NCBI GenBank assembly: GCA_964394085.1
Contig: CAYMWF010000003.1
Coordinates: 7,927 to 71,926, forward strand
Origin: CAYMWF01 sp964394085 [NCBI: uncultured Gemmatimonadota bacterium]
Lineage (GTDB): Bacteria > GCA-2686955 > CAYMWF01
Direction of reading: 5' to 3'
DNA: 64,000 nt
A program made the translations under genes and the position numbers. Below the pieces are notes generated by a model, which was not told the origin of the DNA, did no database searches, and worked only from the letters and a program-made list of their open reading frames with translations. Below, piece after piece: positions 1 to 8,599 of the stretch (position 1 is the stretch's first letter; each line of letters starts with the position of its first letter).

Positions 1-608
1 CCGTCGTCATCCGCTCCCCCAGGTCCGGTTATATACTGCACAAGAACGCCGTCGAAGGCGCTGCCGTCAAGGCAGGCGCGGACCTTTTCCATATAGCCGG
101 CCTGGACAGGATCTGGGTTCACGCAAAAATTTACGAGATCGACGCGCCCTGGGTCACGGCGGGAGCGAACGCCGACCTGGAGCTGCCTTTTCAACCCGGA
201 AAAACCTACAAGGGCGAGGTCGGCTACCTCTACCCGACCCTCGACCGCGGAAGCCGCACCGTCGAGGCGCGGCTCGAATTCGACAACCCGGATCTCGAGC
301 TGAAGCCGGGCATGTCCGCGACGGTGAGCATCAAGACACGCCCCAGTGAGGACACGCTCGTTATCCCATCCGAGGCGATTATTCACACGGGCGAGCGGAA
401 GCTGGTTTTCGTAGCGCGGACGGGCGGCGGCAAATATGAACCGCGCGAAATAATCACGGGGCAGGCCGGGGACGGCTCGGTGATCGAGGTGCTTTCGGGT
501 CTGACAGCGGGCGAGCAGGTGGTCGTGTCGGGGCAGTTCCTGCTCGATTCGGAGTCGCAGCTCCGCGAAGCCGTCAGGAAGATGCTGGAGGTAAGGAACC
601 GGACATGA
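1..608 (+). CDS. cusB: Efflux RND periplasmic adaptor subunit, CusB-type (C-terminal part)
   Basis: This is the C-terminal part of a periplasmic adaptor (membrane-fusion) protein that links an inner-membrane RND pump to an outer-membrane channel. The first full codon is at position 3 and the frame is open from the window edge. Visible pieces are the end of the lipoyl/barrel-sandwich domain (a stretch reading IRSPRSGYIL), the beta-barrel segment (GLDRIWVHAKIYE) and the membrane-proximal domain with KPGMSATVSI. The stop codon overlaps the cusA start as ATGA, so the two are translationally coupled. The CusB assignment rests on the fold pattern plus the downstream pump, whose metal ligands point to Cu(I)/Ag(I). 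The N-terminus, signal peptide and any Met-rich metal-binding site lie outside the window. Confidence 0.9.
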   Translation, partial: VVIRSPRSGYILHKNAVEGAAVKAGADLFHIAGLDRIWVHAKIYEIDAPWVTAGANADLELPFQPGKTYKGEVGYLYPTLDRGSRTVEARLEFDNPDLELKPGMSATVSIKTRPSEDTLVIPSEAIIHTGERKLVFVARTGGGKYEPREIITGQAGDGSVIEVLSGLTAGEQVVVSGQFLLDSESQLREAVRKMLEVRNRT

Positions 609-3600
609 TCGAGCGAATCATAGAAGCGAGCGTAAAGAACAGGATGTTGGTTCTCATCGTCACCGGCATCGTGATCCTGGCGGGAATCCGCGCCATGCTC
701 GATACCCCGGTGGACGCGATTCCCGATCTTTCGGACGTCCAGGTGATAGTTTACACGGAGTATCCCGGCCAGGCCCCCCAGGTAGTCGAAGACCAGGTCA
801 CCTACCCGCTCACCACGGCCCTGCTTTCGGTCCCCTACGCTCAGTCGGTGCGCGGCTACTCCTTTTTCGGCTTCTCTATGGTCTATATCATCTTCGAGGA
901 CGGCACCGACCTTTACTGGGCCCGCTCCAGGGTTCTCGAATACCTCAATTTCGTCCAGGGACGCCTTCCGGACGGGGCCTCCCCCCGGATCGGACCCGAC
1001 GCCACGGGCGTGGGCTGGGTCTACATGTATTCCCTCACCTCGGACAGGCACGACCCGGCCGAGCTCCGCTCCCTGCAGGACTGGTATCTCAAGTACGACC
1101 TGATGAGCCTGCCGGGCGTGGCCGAAGTCGCCTCCGCCGGCGGATTCGTGAAGCAGTACCAGGTCGAGGTCGACCCCGAGAAGCTCCGCGCTTACGGCAT
1201 CCCGCTCACCAGCGTGAACAAGGCCATCAAACGCTCCAACATGGACGTGGGGGGGCGGCTCATCGAAATGGGAGAGACCGAATTCATGGTGCGAGGCAAA
1301 GGATATATCGGCTCCATCGCCGACCTCGAAAAAATACCGGTCGGGTTCGACAAGGCCTCCCGTACGCCGGTTTACCTTTCCAGCGTCGCCAATATCCACA
1401 CCGGCCCCGAAATCCGCCGCGGCATCATCGACATGAACGGCGAAGGAGAGGCCGTCGCAGGCATCATCGTAATCCGCTTCGGGGAAAATGCCCTCGAAGT
1501 CATCGAAAGGGTCGAGGAGCGGCTGGAAGAACTGAAAAAAGGGCTGCCCGCCGGCGTGGAGATCCATACATCCTACGATCGCTCGAACCTGATCCTCCGC
1601 GCCATCAGCGCCCTCAAGACCAAGCTCGCCGAAGAGATGCTCATCGTGGTCCTGGTCATCATCATCTTTCTGCTGCACATCAGGTCGACCCTCGTCGCGG
1701 CGTTCACCCTTCCCGTCGGCATCCTGGCCAGCTTCATTTTCATGAGGTTCCTGGGGATCAACGCCAACATCATGAGTCTCGGCGGAATCGCCATCGCCAT
1801 CGGCGTGATGGTGGACGCTTCGGTGGTCCTGGTCGAAAACCTGCACAAACACCAGGAACGTAACCAGAGCCTTCCGAAAGAGGAGCGCGACCACGGCCTT
1901 CCGAAAGAGGAGCGCGACCACGGCCTCCCGCACGAGGCGCTCGTGATCAAATCGGCGAAGGAGGTCGGCCCCGCCCTCTTCTTCTCTCTCGCCATCGTCA
2001 CGATCAGCTTTCTTCCCGTGTTCACCCTGGAGCAGCAGGAGGGGCGCTTATTCTCGCCGCTCGCCTTCACCAAAACCTTCGCCATGGCGGCATCGTCGAT
2101 CCTGACCATCACCATCATCCCGGTTCTTCTCTTCTACTTCGTCAGGGGGAAGCTCCCGAAAGAGGAGAAGAACCCGGTAAGCCGCCTCGCCAGAGCTCTT
2201 TACAAGCCCGTCCTGAAGATGGTGCTCCGGTTCCCGGCGGCGGCGATCCTGGTGGCGGCGCTTTTCCTCGCCCTCACCTGGATTCCCTATTCCCGGCTCG
2301 GGAGCGAGTTCATGCCGCCCCTCAACGAGGGAGACCTCCTCTACATGCCGACCACGCCGCCCGGCATAAGCATCACCAAGGCGGGCGAGCTGCTGCAGCA
2401 GACCGACAAGATCATCGCGAGCCATCCGCAGGTGGCCCACGTGCTCGGGAAGATCGGCAGGGCCGACACCGCCACCGACCCGGCGCCCCTCTCGATGATC
2501 GAAACCACCATCATCCTCGACCCCGTGGAGGAATGGCCGGACGGAAAGACCATCGAGGATATCATCAGCGAGCTCGACGGCATGGTCCGCTTTCCCGGGC
2601 TCACCAACGCCTGGACCATGCCGATAAGGACCCGCATCGACATGCTGGCGACCGGGATCAAGACCCCTGTCGGGATCAAGCTCCTCGGCAGCGACCTGGA
2701 CCAGCTCTCCCGCCTCGGCCGGGAGATCGAAGCCCTGCTGAGGGAGCTTCCCGAAACCCAGTCGGTCTACTCGGAGCGGGTCACGGGCGGCAAATTCATC
2801 GACATCCGGGTGCGGCGCGAGGATGCCGCCCGCTTCGGCCTGACCGTGGGCGACGTTCTCGACGTGGTCCGGACGGCGGCCGGCGGCATGAATGTGAGCA
2901 GCACGGTGGAGGGGCTCGAGCGATACCCGATAAATGTGCGCTATCCGAGGGAGCTCAGGTCGGACATCGCCAGCCTCGAAAGGCTCGCCGTCCATACGCC
3001 CGCGGGGCACGCCGTGCCGCTCGCCCAGGTGGCCGATATCGACATCGTCGCCGGGGCCCCGGCCATCAAGAGCGAAAACGGTAAACCGACCGCATGGATT
3101 TTCGTCGACCTGAAAACCTCCGACGTGGGCGGTTACGTGGAGGCGGCGAAGAAAAAGATCGCCGCCGGTGTCGATATCCCCGACGGAGTGTCACTCGCCT
3201 GGTCGGGCCAGTACGAATACATGGAAAGGGCCGCGAAACGCCTCTCGGTCGTGGTGCCGCTGACCCTGGCCCTGATTTTCCTCCTCCTCTTCCTGCATTT
3301 CAGGAACGTTACCGAGAGCCTGATCGTGATGCTTTCGATTCCCTTCGCCCTCACCGGCGGGGTCTGGCTGATGTACTGGGCCGGATACAACCTCTCGGTG
3401 GCTGTGGCCGTCGGGTTCATCGCCCTCGCCGGGCTCGCGGCCGAGACGGGCGTGGTGATGCTCGTCTACCTCGACGAGACCCTCGAACGCTGGAAGAGAG
3501 AGGGCCGCCTGAAGAGTATCGCCGACCTGAAAGCCGTCATTCTGGAGGGAGCCGCGGACAGGGTGCGGCCGAAACTGATGACCGTGGCCACCACTACCCT

Positions 3601-3763
3601 CGGGCTGCTCCCGATAATGCTCGGCACCGAAACCGGCACCCGCGTCATGAAACGTATCGCGGCCCCGATGGTGGGAGGGCTACTGTCCTCGACCGTGTTG
3701 ACGCTCGTGATTCTCCCCGCCGTCTACCTGGTCTGGAAAAGGCGGCGGCTGCCCGGTGTATAA
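605..3763 (+). CDS. cusA: CusA-type Cu(I)/Ag(I) efflux RND transporter (HME family)
   Basis: This is an inner-membrane proton-driven heavy-metal exporter of 1052 residues, the usual family length. It has the RND plan: TM1 near residue 13, a large periplasmic loop, TM2-6, a second periplasmic loop and TM7-12. The TM4 proton-relay Asp is at residue 404 in the motif GVMVDAS. Three Met residues at 581 (LLYMPTTPPG), 631 (PLSMIETT) and 680 (RIDMLATG) have spacings of 50 and 49. These are the spacings of the E. coli CusA ligands M573, M623 and M672, so Cu(I)/Ag(I) is far likelier than Zn/Co. The C-terminus ends in a basic tail. The odd point is a perfect 27-bp tandem repeat (residues 423-440) in the short cytoplasmic loop after TM4. 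It is followed by a two-component system. Confidence 0.96.
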   Translation: MIERIIEASVKNRMLVLIVTGIVILAGIRAMLDTPVDAIPDLSDVQVIVYTEYPGQAPQVVEDQVTYPLTTALLSVPYAQSVRGYSFFGFSMVYIIFEDGTDLYWARSRVLEYLNFVQGRLPDGASPRIGPDATGVGWVYMYSLTSDRHDPAELRSLQDWYLKYDLMSLPGVAEVASAGGFVKQYQVEVDPEKLRAYGIPLTSVNKAIKRSNMDVGGRLIEMGETEFMVRGKGYIGSIADLEKIPVGFDKASRTPVYLSSVANIHTGPEIRRGIIDMNGEGEAVAGIIVIRFGENALEVIERVEERLEELKKGLPAGVEIHTSYDRSNLILRAISALKTKLAEEMLIVVLVIIIFLLHIRSTLVAAFTLPVGILASFIFMRFLGINANIMSLGGIAIAIGVMVDASVVLVENLHKHQERNQSLPKEERDHGLPKEERDHGLPHEALVIKSAKEVGPALFFSLAIVTISFLPVFTLEQQEGRLFSPLAFTKTFAMAASSILTITIIPVLLFYFVRGKLPKEEKNPVSRLARALYKPVLKMVLRFPAAAILVAALFLALTWIPYSRLGSEFMPPLNEGDLLYMPTTPPGISITKAGELLQQTDKIIASHPQVAHVLGKIGRADTATDPAPLSMIETTIILDPVEEWPDGKTIEDIISELDGMVRFPGLTNAWTMPIRTRIDMLATGIKTPVGIKLLGSDLDQLSRLGREIEALLRELPETQSVYSERVTGGKFIDIRVRREDAARFGLTVGDVLDVVRTAAGGMNVSSTVEGLERYPINVRYPRELRSDIASLERLAVHTPAGHAVPLAQVADIDIVAGAPAIKSENGKPTAWIFVDLKTSDVGGYVEAAKKKIAAGVDIPDGVSLAWSGQYEYMERAAKRLSVVVPLTLALIFLLLFLHFRNVTESLIVMLSIPFALTGGVWLMYWAGYNLSVAVAVGFIALAGLAAETGVVMLVYLDETLERWKREGRLKSIADLKAVILEGAADRVRPKLMTVATTTLGLLPIMLGTETGTRVMKRIAAPMVGGLLSSTVLTLVILPAVYLVWKRRRLPGV
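1871..1924 (+). repeat. Perfect 27-bp tandem duplication inside cusA
   Basis: Two identical 27-bp units (1871-1897 and 1898-1924) each encode LPKEERDHG, and a degenerate third start (LPHEA) follows. The length is a multiple of three, so the frame is kept. The repeat lies in the cytoplasmic loop between TM4 and TM5, where extra residues are unlikely to disturb the pump. Perfect identity suggests a recent slippage event or an unstable tract. Confidence 0.95.
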
Positions 3764-3847
3764 AACGAACCTTGTAACTCGCAGTAACCCTTGGGTAGAA
3801 TGATGATGTGCAGAAACGACGGAAGTTTGAACACCGAAAGGGAACGC

Positions 3848-5209
3848 ATGGATAAAACCCGCCTGCTCCTGGTAGACGACGACGAAAGCTTCAGGGAAGT
3901 GCTGCGGTTCCACCTCGCCGAGGCCGGATACGAAGTCGACACCGCGGCCGACGGTGAAGAAGGGCTGGCGGTATTCCAGCAGAAGCTGCACCCGGTGGTC
4001 CTGACCGATCTCAAGATGCCGAAAAAAACCGGGCTCGAGCTCATGGAGGAGGTGCACCGGCGCTCCCCCCAGACCGCCGTCGTCGTCATCACCGCGTTCG
4101 GAGACATCGAAACGGCCGTCGACGCCATGAAAGCCGGAGCATTCGATTTTCTGCCCAAGCCGGTGTCGAGGGATCACTGCAAGCTGATCGTTAAAAAGGC
4201 CGTGGAACACGTGTTCCTGAAAGCCCGGTTAAGCGACCTCGAATCCCGGATAGATCCGCACGGTGAAAAGATCCTCTACTCGTCCGCGGCCATGGAAGAG
4301 GTGATGCGTTTCATCGAAAAGGCCGCGAAATCCGACACCACCATCCTGTTGCTCGGGGAGAGCGGGACCGGCAAGGAAATCGTGGCGAAGAGGATACATG
4401 CAACCAGCGACCGGTCATCCGGCCCTTTCATTCCCGTAAACTGCGCCGCAATCCCGAAAGACCTTCTCGAAAGCGAGTTGTTCGGGCACGTCAAGGGCGC
4501 CTTCACCGGGGCGACGCGGGACAGGAAAGGGAAATTCCAGCTTGCCGACGGCGGAACCATCCTTCTCGATGAAATAGCCGAGCTTCCGCAGGAGCTTCAA
4601 CCCAGGCTGCTCAGGGTGCTCCAGGAGCGCGTCATAGACGTGATAGGCGGAGAGAAGCAGGTTCCCGTGGACATCCGCGTGATCGCCGCAACCAACCGGG
4701 ATATAAAAGAATCGGTCGAATCCGGCGCTTTCCGCGAAGACCTTTATTTCAGGTTGAACGTGGTTCCGATCGAAATCCCCCCTTTGCGAGACCGCAGGGA
4801 GGATATCCTGCTGCTGGCGAAACACTTCCTCGAAAGCCATGGGAAAGGCCGTGTTTTCAAGCTGACGGAAGAGCTCCAGCGCCTGCTGGAAACCCATACG
4901 TGGCCCGGAAACGTTCGCGAACTCGAAAATGTCATCCAGCGGATGATCATGCTCGCCGACGGCGAAAAGCTGGAGTGCTCTCTCCTCCCCCCCGCCCTGC
5001 AGCAGGTCGAAGCCGAAATCGACGGGGAGGACGAATCGATAAGGTTCTCCATCCCGCCGGAAGGAATCTCCCTGGAAAAGCTCGAGCGGCGGATCATTGT
5101 CGAGGCTCTGAAGAAAAACGGGGGAAACCAGGCGAAAACGGCCAGGTTCCTGCAGATACCGCGCCACGTCCTGCTGTACAGGCTGGAGAAATATAAAATC
5201 ACCGTTTGA
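3848..5209 (+). CDS. Sigma-54-dependent response regulator, NtrC family
   Basis: This is a 453-residue transcription activator for RNA polymerase with sigma-54. A receiver domain (1-120) has phospho-acceptor Asp54 in VVLTDLKMP. The AAA+ domain has Walker A GESGTGKE, the sigma-54 contact loop GAFTGA at residues 217-222, and Walker B ILLDEIAE. A C-terminal Fis-type helix-turn-helix follows (NGGNQAKTARFLQIPRHVLL). I chose the ATG at 3848 because a purine-rich GAAAGGGA lies just upstream and the receiver domain then starts at the normal distance; an in-frame ATG exists at 3791. The gene lies 84 bp after cusA and precedes a histidine kinase. The context resembles ZraSR/HydGH metal-response systems rather than the OmpR-type CusRS. 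Metal sensing is inferred from position only. Confidence 0.95.
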   Translation: MDKTRLLLVDDDESFREVLRFHLAEAGYEVDTAADGEEGLAVFQQKLHPVVLTDLKMPKKTGLELMEEVHRRSPQTAVVVITAFGDIETAVDAMKAGAFDFLPKPVSRDHCKLIVKKAVEHVFLKARLSDLESRIDPHGEKILYSSAAMEEVMRFIEKAAKSDTTILLLGESGTGKEIVAKRIHATSDRSSGPFIPVNCAAIPKDLLESELFGHVKGAFTGATRDRKGKFQLADGGTILLDEIAELPQELQPRLLRVLQERVIDVIGGEKQVPVDIRVIAATNRDIKESVESGAFREDLYFRLNVVPIEIPPLRDRREDILLLAKHFLESHGKGRVFKLTEELQRLLETHTWPGNVRELENVIQRMIMLADGEKLECSLLPPALQQVEAEIDGEDESIRFSIPPEGISLEKLERRIIVEALKKNGGNQAKTARFLQIPRHVLLYRLEKYKITV

Positions 5210-5247
5210 ACGCCGGGTCCCCGCCCGGGCCGGCGGAAGCGGATCAT

Positions 5248-5282
5248 CCCGGCTGCAGCCCGGACACGGCGCCGCAGCCGGG
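5248..5282 (+). other. GC-rich hairpin between response regulator and kinase
   Basis: CCCGGCTGC (5248-5256) and GCAGCCGGG (5274-5282) form a perfect 9-bp stem with a 17-nt loop. It lies in the 97-bp gap between the activator and kinase genes. There is no T-run, so it is not a standard terminator. It may act in mRNA processing or lower the expression of the kinase relative to the regulator. Confidence 0.45.
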
Positions 5283-5306
5283 AGAGCGGCGCGGAGAATC
5301 GACGAG

Positions 5307-6461
5307 ATGATTAAAAAGCGCGATCAGGATCGGAATCCACCGGGGATCAAAATGTATGATATGGCATCCGGGCGATGGTACCTGACGCTCCGGGCCTGTC
5401 TGGCGCTCTGGATTCCGATCGCTCTGATCTCATACCTGCATTATTCGACCGGCACCGGTTTTCACGATCTGCACGGCATCTTCAGGCGATTGTATTATAT
5501 CCCCATCGTCCTCGGGGCGTTTTCGTTCGGGCTGAGGGGCAGCCTTGCGGCATCTATCGTCACGTCTCTCGTCTACTCTCCCCATGCATTTACCCATTAC
5601 TTCATGCACGATCCGGGTTCCACCACCGAGAAAGTGCTCGAAATCGCCCTTTATAACATCGTCGCGCTCATAACCGGTTACCTGGTGCACAGAGAGCGCG
5701 AAGAAAGGTATCGCCAGGAAAGGATCGCCGCGCGGCTCGAGGAATCCCTCGAAGAGAAGAAGCTGCTCGAAGAACAGCTCATCCGGACGGGCAAGCTGAA
5801 AGCCCTCGGAGAGCTTACCGCCGGCATCGCCCACGAAATCAAGAACCCCCTCGCATCCGTAAAAGGCGCCGCCGAGGCCATCGCCGATGAAATCCCGGCC
5901 GACTCCCCCCGCCGGAAACTGGTGGAAATCCAGAAAAAAGAGCTTGAAAGGCTGAGCGAAACACTCGAGCGATTCCTCTCATTCGCCCGACCCGGTGAAT
6001 TCATGACCGCCAGAGTCGACCTCGGCGAACTTGCCGGCCGGACCCTGAAGCTCCTCGAACCGCAGGCGGGGAAAAAAGGGATCGAAATCGATTCCGCCTG
6101 CCCGGAGCGTCCAGTCAGAATAGACGGAGATAAAGACCAGCTTACCCAGGTGCTGCTCAACCTGCTGATCAACGCGATGGCGGCAGTCGGCAGAGAAGGC
6201 CGGATCGGGCTGGAAGTGGGAACCGGGTTCGTCGGACACACCGAGTTCGCTCTGCTCAAGGTCGTCGACACCGGTCCCGGTATCCCCGACGATATTCGCG
6301 ACAGGATTTTCGATCCGTTCTTTTCCACGAAAGAAGACGGCACCGGTCTCGGCCTCTCCATATCCGCGAACATCATCGAAAGGCACGGTGGATTCATCCG
6401 CCCGGGTGCTAACCCCCACGGCGCCGGAGCCGCCTTTACCATATTCCTGCCGCTGCCTTAA
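5307..6461 (+). CDS. Membrane sensor histidine kinase (NtrB/ZraS-like core)
   Basis: This 384-residue kinase is the likely partner of the preceding sigma-54 activator. The N-terminal 130 residues hold about four hydrophobic segments (around 25-45, 57-75, 78-95 and 112-128) with only short loops. A charged coiled coil follows, then HisKA with phospho-His176 in TAGIAHEIKNPLASV. The ATPase domain has the N box (LLNLLINAM), G1 (DTGPGIPDD) and G2 (GTGLGLSIS). Unlike ZraS or CusS there is no sizeable periplasmic sensor loop, so the signal may be sensed in the membrane or cytoplasm. The ATG at 5307 has GGAG about 11 nt upstream; ATG 5352 is an alternative. The ligand is unknown. Confidence 0.93.
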   Translation: MIKKRDQDRNPPGIKMYDMASGRWYLTLRACLALWIPIALISYLHYSTGTGFHDLHGIFRRLYYIPIVLGAFSFGLRGSLAASIVTSLVYSPHAFTHYFMHDPGSTTEKVLEIALYNIVALITGYLVHREREERYRQERIAARLEESLEEKKLLEEQLIRTGKLKALGELTAGIAHEIKNPLASVKGAAEAIADEIPADSPRRKLVEIQKKELERLSETLERFLSFARPGEFMTARVDLGELAGRTLKLLEPQAGKKGIEIDSACPERPVRIDGDKDQLTQVLLNLLINAMAAVGREGRIGLEVGTGFVGHTEFALLKVVDTGPGIPDDIRDRIFDPFFSTKEDGTGLGLSISANIIERHGGFIRPGANPHGAGAAFTIFLPLP

Positions 6462-6602
6462 AATTGATTCTACTTGGAAGTTTCCAAAAGCCGCATATTC
6501 AATGAAATGTATCGGTCCGTTGAACACGCGGGCTTGCACAATTTCCTCTCTGATCCGGCGTCCGGTATAGCGAACACTAAACCATGCTTCCCTACAAACT
6601 GT

Positions 6603-6631
6603 TTGCAGTATCACCCGTCTGCGGCTATAAT
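6603..6631 (+). promoter_or_regulatory. Sigma-70-type promoter upstream of first beta-helix gene
   Basis: A TTGCAG box (6603-6608), a 17-bp spacer and a perfect TATAAT (6626-6631) lie about 105 bp before the start at 6736. An AAGGAGG at 6640-6646 is too far from any good start codon to be used by the annotated gene, which has its own GGAAGGGGG at about 6722. The rest of the 6462-6735 gap shows nothing recognisable. Confidence 0.55.
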
Positions 6632-6735
6632 TTCTCTGCAAGGAGGATAATTAAGAAAAAGTCGCTTTTCATGATGATATTTCAGCATAGAATTGAGCAT
6701 ATCAGCTTAACATTTTTTCTTGGAAGGGGGATATA

Positions 6736-8541
6736 ATGCAGAGGTTGCTTCTTATTTCGGCATGTTTGAGTATTTTTACTGCAACCGGACTGTTTGCGGC
6801 AACATACCATGTTCCCGATGATTTTTCGATGATACAGCTGGCTATCGAAGCGGCCTTGGACGGTGATACCGTTATGGTCGCCGACGGAACATTTTCCGGG
6901 TTCGGCAACACCGATCTGAACTTCTGGGGAAAGGACCTGGTGCTGCTGTCCGAATCCGGCCCTGAGCAGACCATCATCGACGGCGAGGGGCTCCACCGGG
7001 GCATCTGGCTGCATAACGGCGAAACTTATGATTCGAAAGTCTCAGGTTTCACGTTCCTCTCGGGTTATGCCATGTATCCTACAAGAGGTGGGGCAATTCT
7101 TTGTGAAAACGCCTCTCCTTCAATACAGGACTGCATCTTTTCAGGAAATTCCGCCGGCAGTGGCGGCGCCTGTTATTTCTACGAGTCATCGGCTGAAGTT
7201 CAAGGTTGCCTGTTTGAATACAATGTTTCGACAACTTATATTGCGGGAGGAATCTATTGTAACTATTCACCCGTGACCGTAAAAGACTGTATATTTGAGT
7301 ATAACTCAGCCGATTTGCATGCAGGTGGATTCTATACTGATCAAGGCGATCCCACCGTTGAAAACTGTTATTTCTATCGTAATACCTGCGACTACGCCGG
7401 TGGCGCGATATTCGTCTGTTACTCTTCCGCCCCCACATTCACCAACTGCTATATAATCGAAAACAGTGCATCGGACTACGGCGGAGGTATAAGCTGCTAC
7501 AGCAGCTTCGCGAATCCTCATTTTATCAACTGCACTATTGCCGGAAATACCGCCGGGATTAACGGCGGAGGAGCCAGAATCCGGTGGACAGACTCGCCGG
7601 GGGTCAGGTTTTCGAACTGCATAATCTGGGACAACTCTCCCAATCAAATCCATATTACGGATTACGGGGATGTGACTGTTTCTTACAGTGACATAGAAGG
7701 CGGCTGGGCGGGAACCGGCAACATCAACGCGGATCCGCTCTTCCTGGGTGACGGTGATTACCATATCTCGACGGAATCTCCGTGCGTCGATGCAGCGGAC
7801 GGTTTGATCTCTCCGGCATACGACTACGATTACGATGTCAGACCGATCGGTGAGGGCTTCGATATTGGCGCGGACGAAGCCGTGAATATATACGAGGTGA
7901 TGCCGCCGGAATTCGACCTGGTAATGGTGATCGATGAGTCCGATGTTATAACTGACACAATCCTGGTTACTTCAAACTCACATTCCGGACTGGATTACAG
8001 CCTGTATTCTGATGTGGAATGGATTACTTTCTTACCTTCAACGGGCGATATTCCCGGCCTGGGAACAGATACCGTAACCGTGATTTTCGACGGATCCGGC
8101 TTACAGGATTCAAGTTACACAGCCTTGATAAACATCGATGTCGAATACACCAGGGAAATGGAAACCGTCGCCATTCCGGTATCGGCGACTGTCCTGCCCC
8201 CCGTGCTGCTCGAACTCATTTGTGAGGATCCTTATGTCAGCAGGGGTGAAAGACTTTATTTCGATGCGATTTTCACCAACCTGACCGGTGAGCTGAAAGA
8301 GACAACCGGGTGGGTCGATGCATACCTGCTGTCAGGAGAACCTTATTCTAAAAATCCGGTCCTGGGACCGGAATCGGTTTACCTGGCGCCTTACTCGAAC
8401 ATAACGTTTCCGCTCTCTCTGAACATCCCGCTCGGCGCACCCCTGGGTGGCTATTACTCATTATGTGGAAACATCGAGTATGAATCCGGGCACGGACCTA
8501 TTCTTGAAGACGGCTGTTTCGATTTCACGATAGGTCCGTAA
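6736..8541 (+). CDS. Secreted right-handed parallel beta-helix protein with BACON-like and C-terminal beta-sandwich modules
   Basis: This is a 601-residue extracellular protein of unknown substrate. A signal peptide (1-21) precedes a beta-helix (about 22-370). It opens with the capping motif YHVPDDFSMIQLAIEAALDG and continues with GGA/GGG-containing rungs alternating with CIFSGNS-type turns, and ends in a SPCVDA/DIGADE segment typical of this family. Residues near 390-490 look like a BACON-type domain (WITFLPSTGDIPG). The last 110 residues (about 8200-8541) are a beta-sandwich shared with other proteins in this window. No T9SS tail is present. Three paralogues follow at 15.4, 17.8 and 19.9 kb. 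Many family members bind or cleave polysaccharide, but no catalytic residues can be assigned here. Confidence 0.85.
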   Translation: MQRLLLISACLSIFTATGLFAATYHVPDDFSMIQLAIEAALDGDTVMVADGTFSGFGNTDLNFWGKDLVLLSESGPEQTIIDGEGLHRGIWLHNGETYDSKVSGFTFLSGYAMYPTRGGAILCENASPSIQDCIFSGNSAGSGGACYFYESSAEVQGCLFEYNVSTTYIAGGIYCNYSPVTVKDCIFEYNSADLHAGGFYTDQGDPTVENCYFYRNTCDYAGGAIFVCYSSAPTFTNCYIIENSASDYGGGISCYSSFANPHFINCTIAGNTAGINGGGARIRWTDSPGVRFSNCIIWDNSPNQIHITDYGDVTVSYSDIEGGWAGTGNINADPLFLGDGDYHISTESPCVDAADGLISPAYDYDYDVRPIGEGFDIGADEAVNIYEVMPPEFDLVMVIDESDVITDTILVTSNSHSGLDYSLYSDVEWITFLPSTGDIPGLGTDTVTVIFDGSGLQDSSYTALINIDVEYTREMETVAIPVSATVLPPVLLELICEDPYVSRGERLYFDAIFTNLTGELKETTGWVDAYLLSGEPYSKNPVLGPESVYLAPYSNITFPLSLNIPLGAPLGGYYSLCGNIEYESGHGPILEDGCFDFTIGP

Positions 8542-8599
8542 CGTTGTATCCGTAAGATTGCCAGTAAATATAGACGATTGAGCGTAGCACTGTATCCCG

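Noticed and set aside
383-1933. 516-residue open frame on the minus strand opposite cusA
   Set aside because: The cusA frame is strongly supported by conserved motifs. The antisense product is rich in His, Asp and Gly without any domain pattern, as expected for the shadow of a GC-rich gene.
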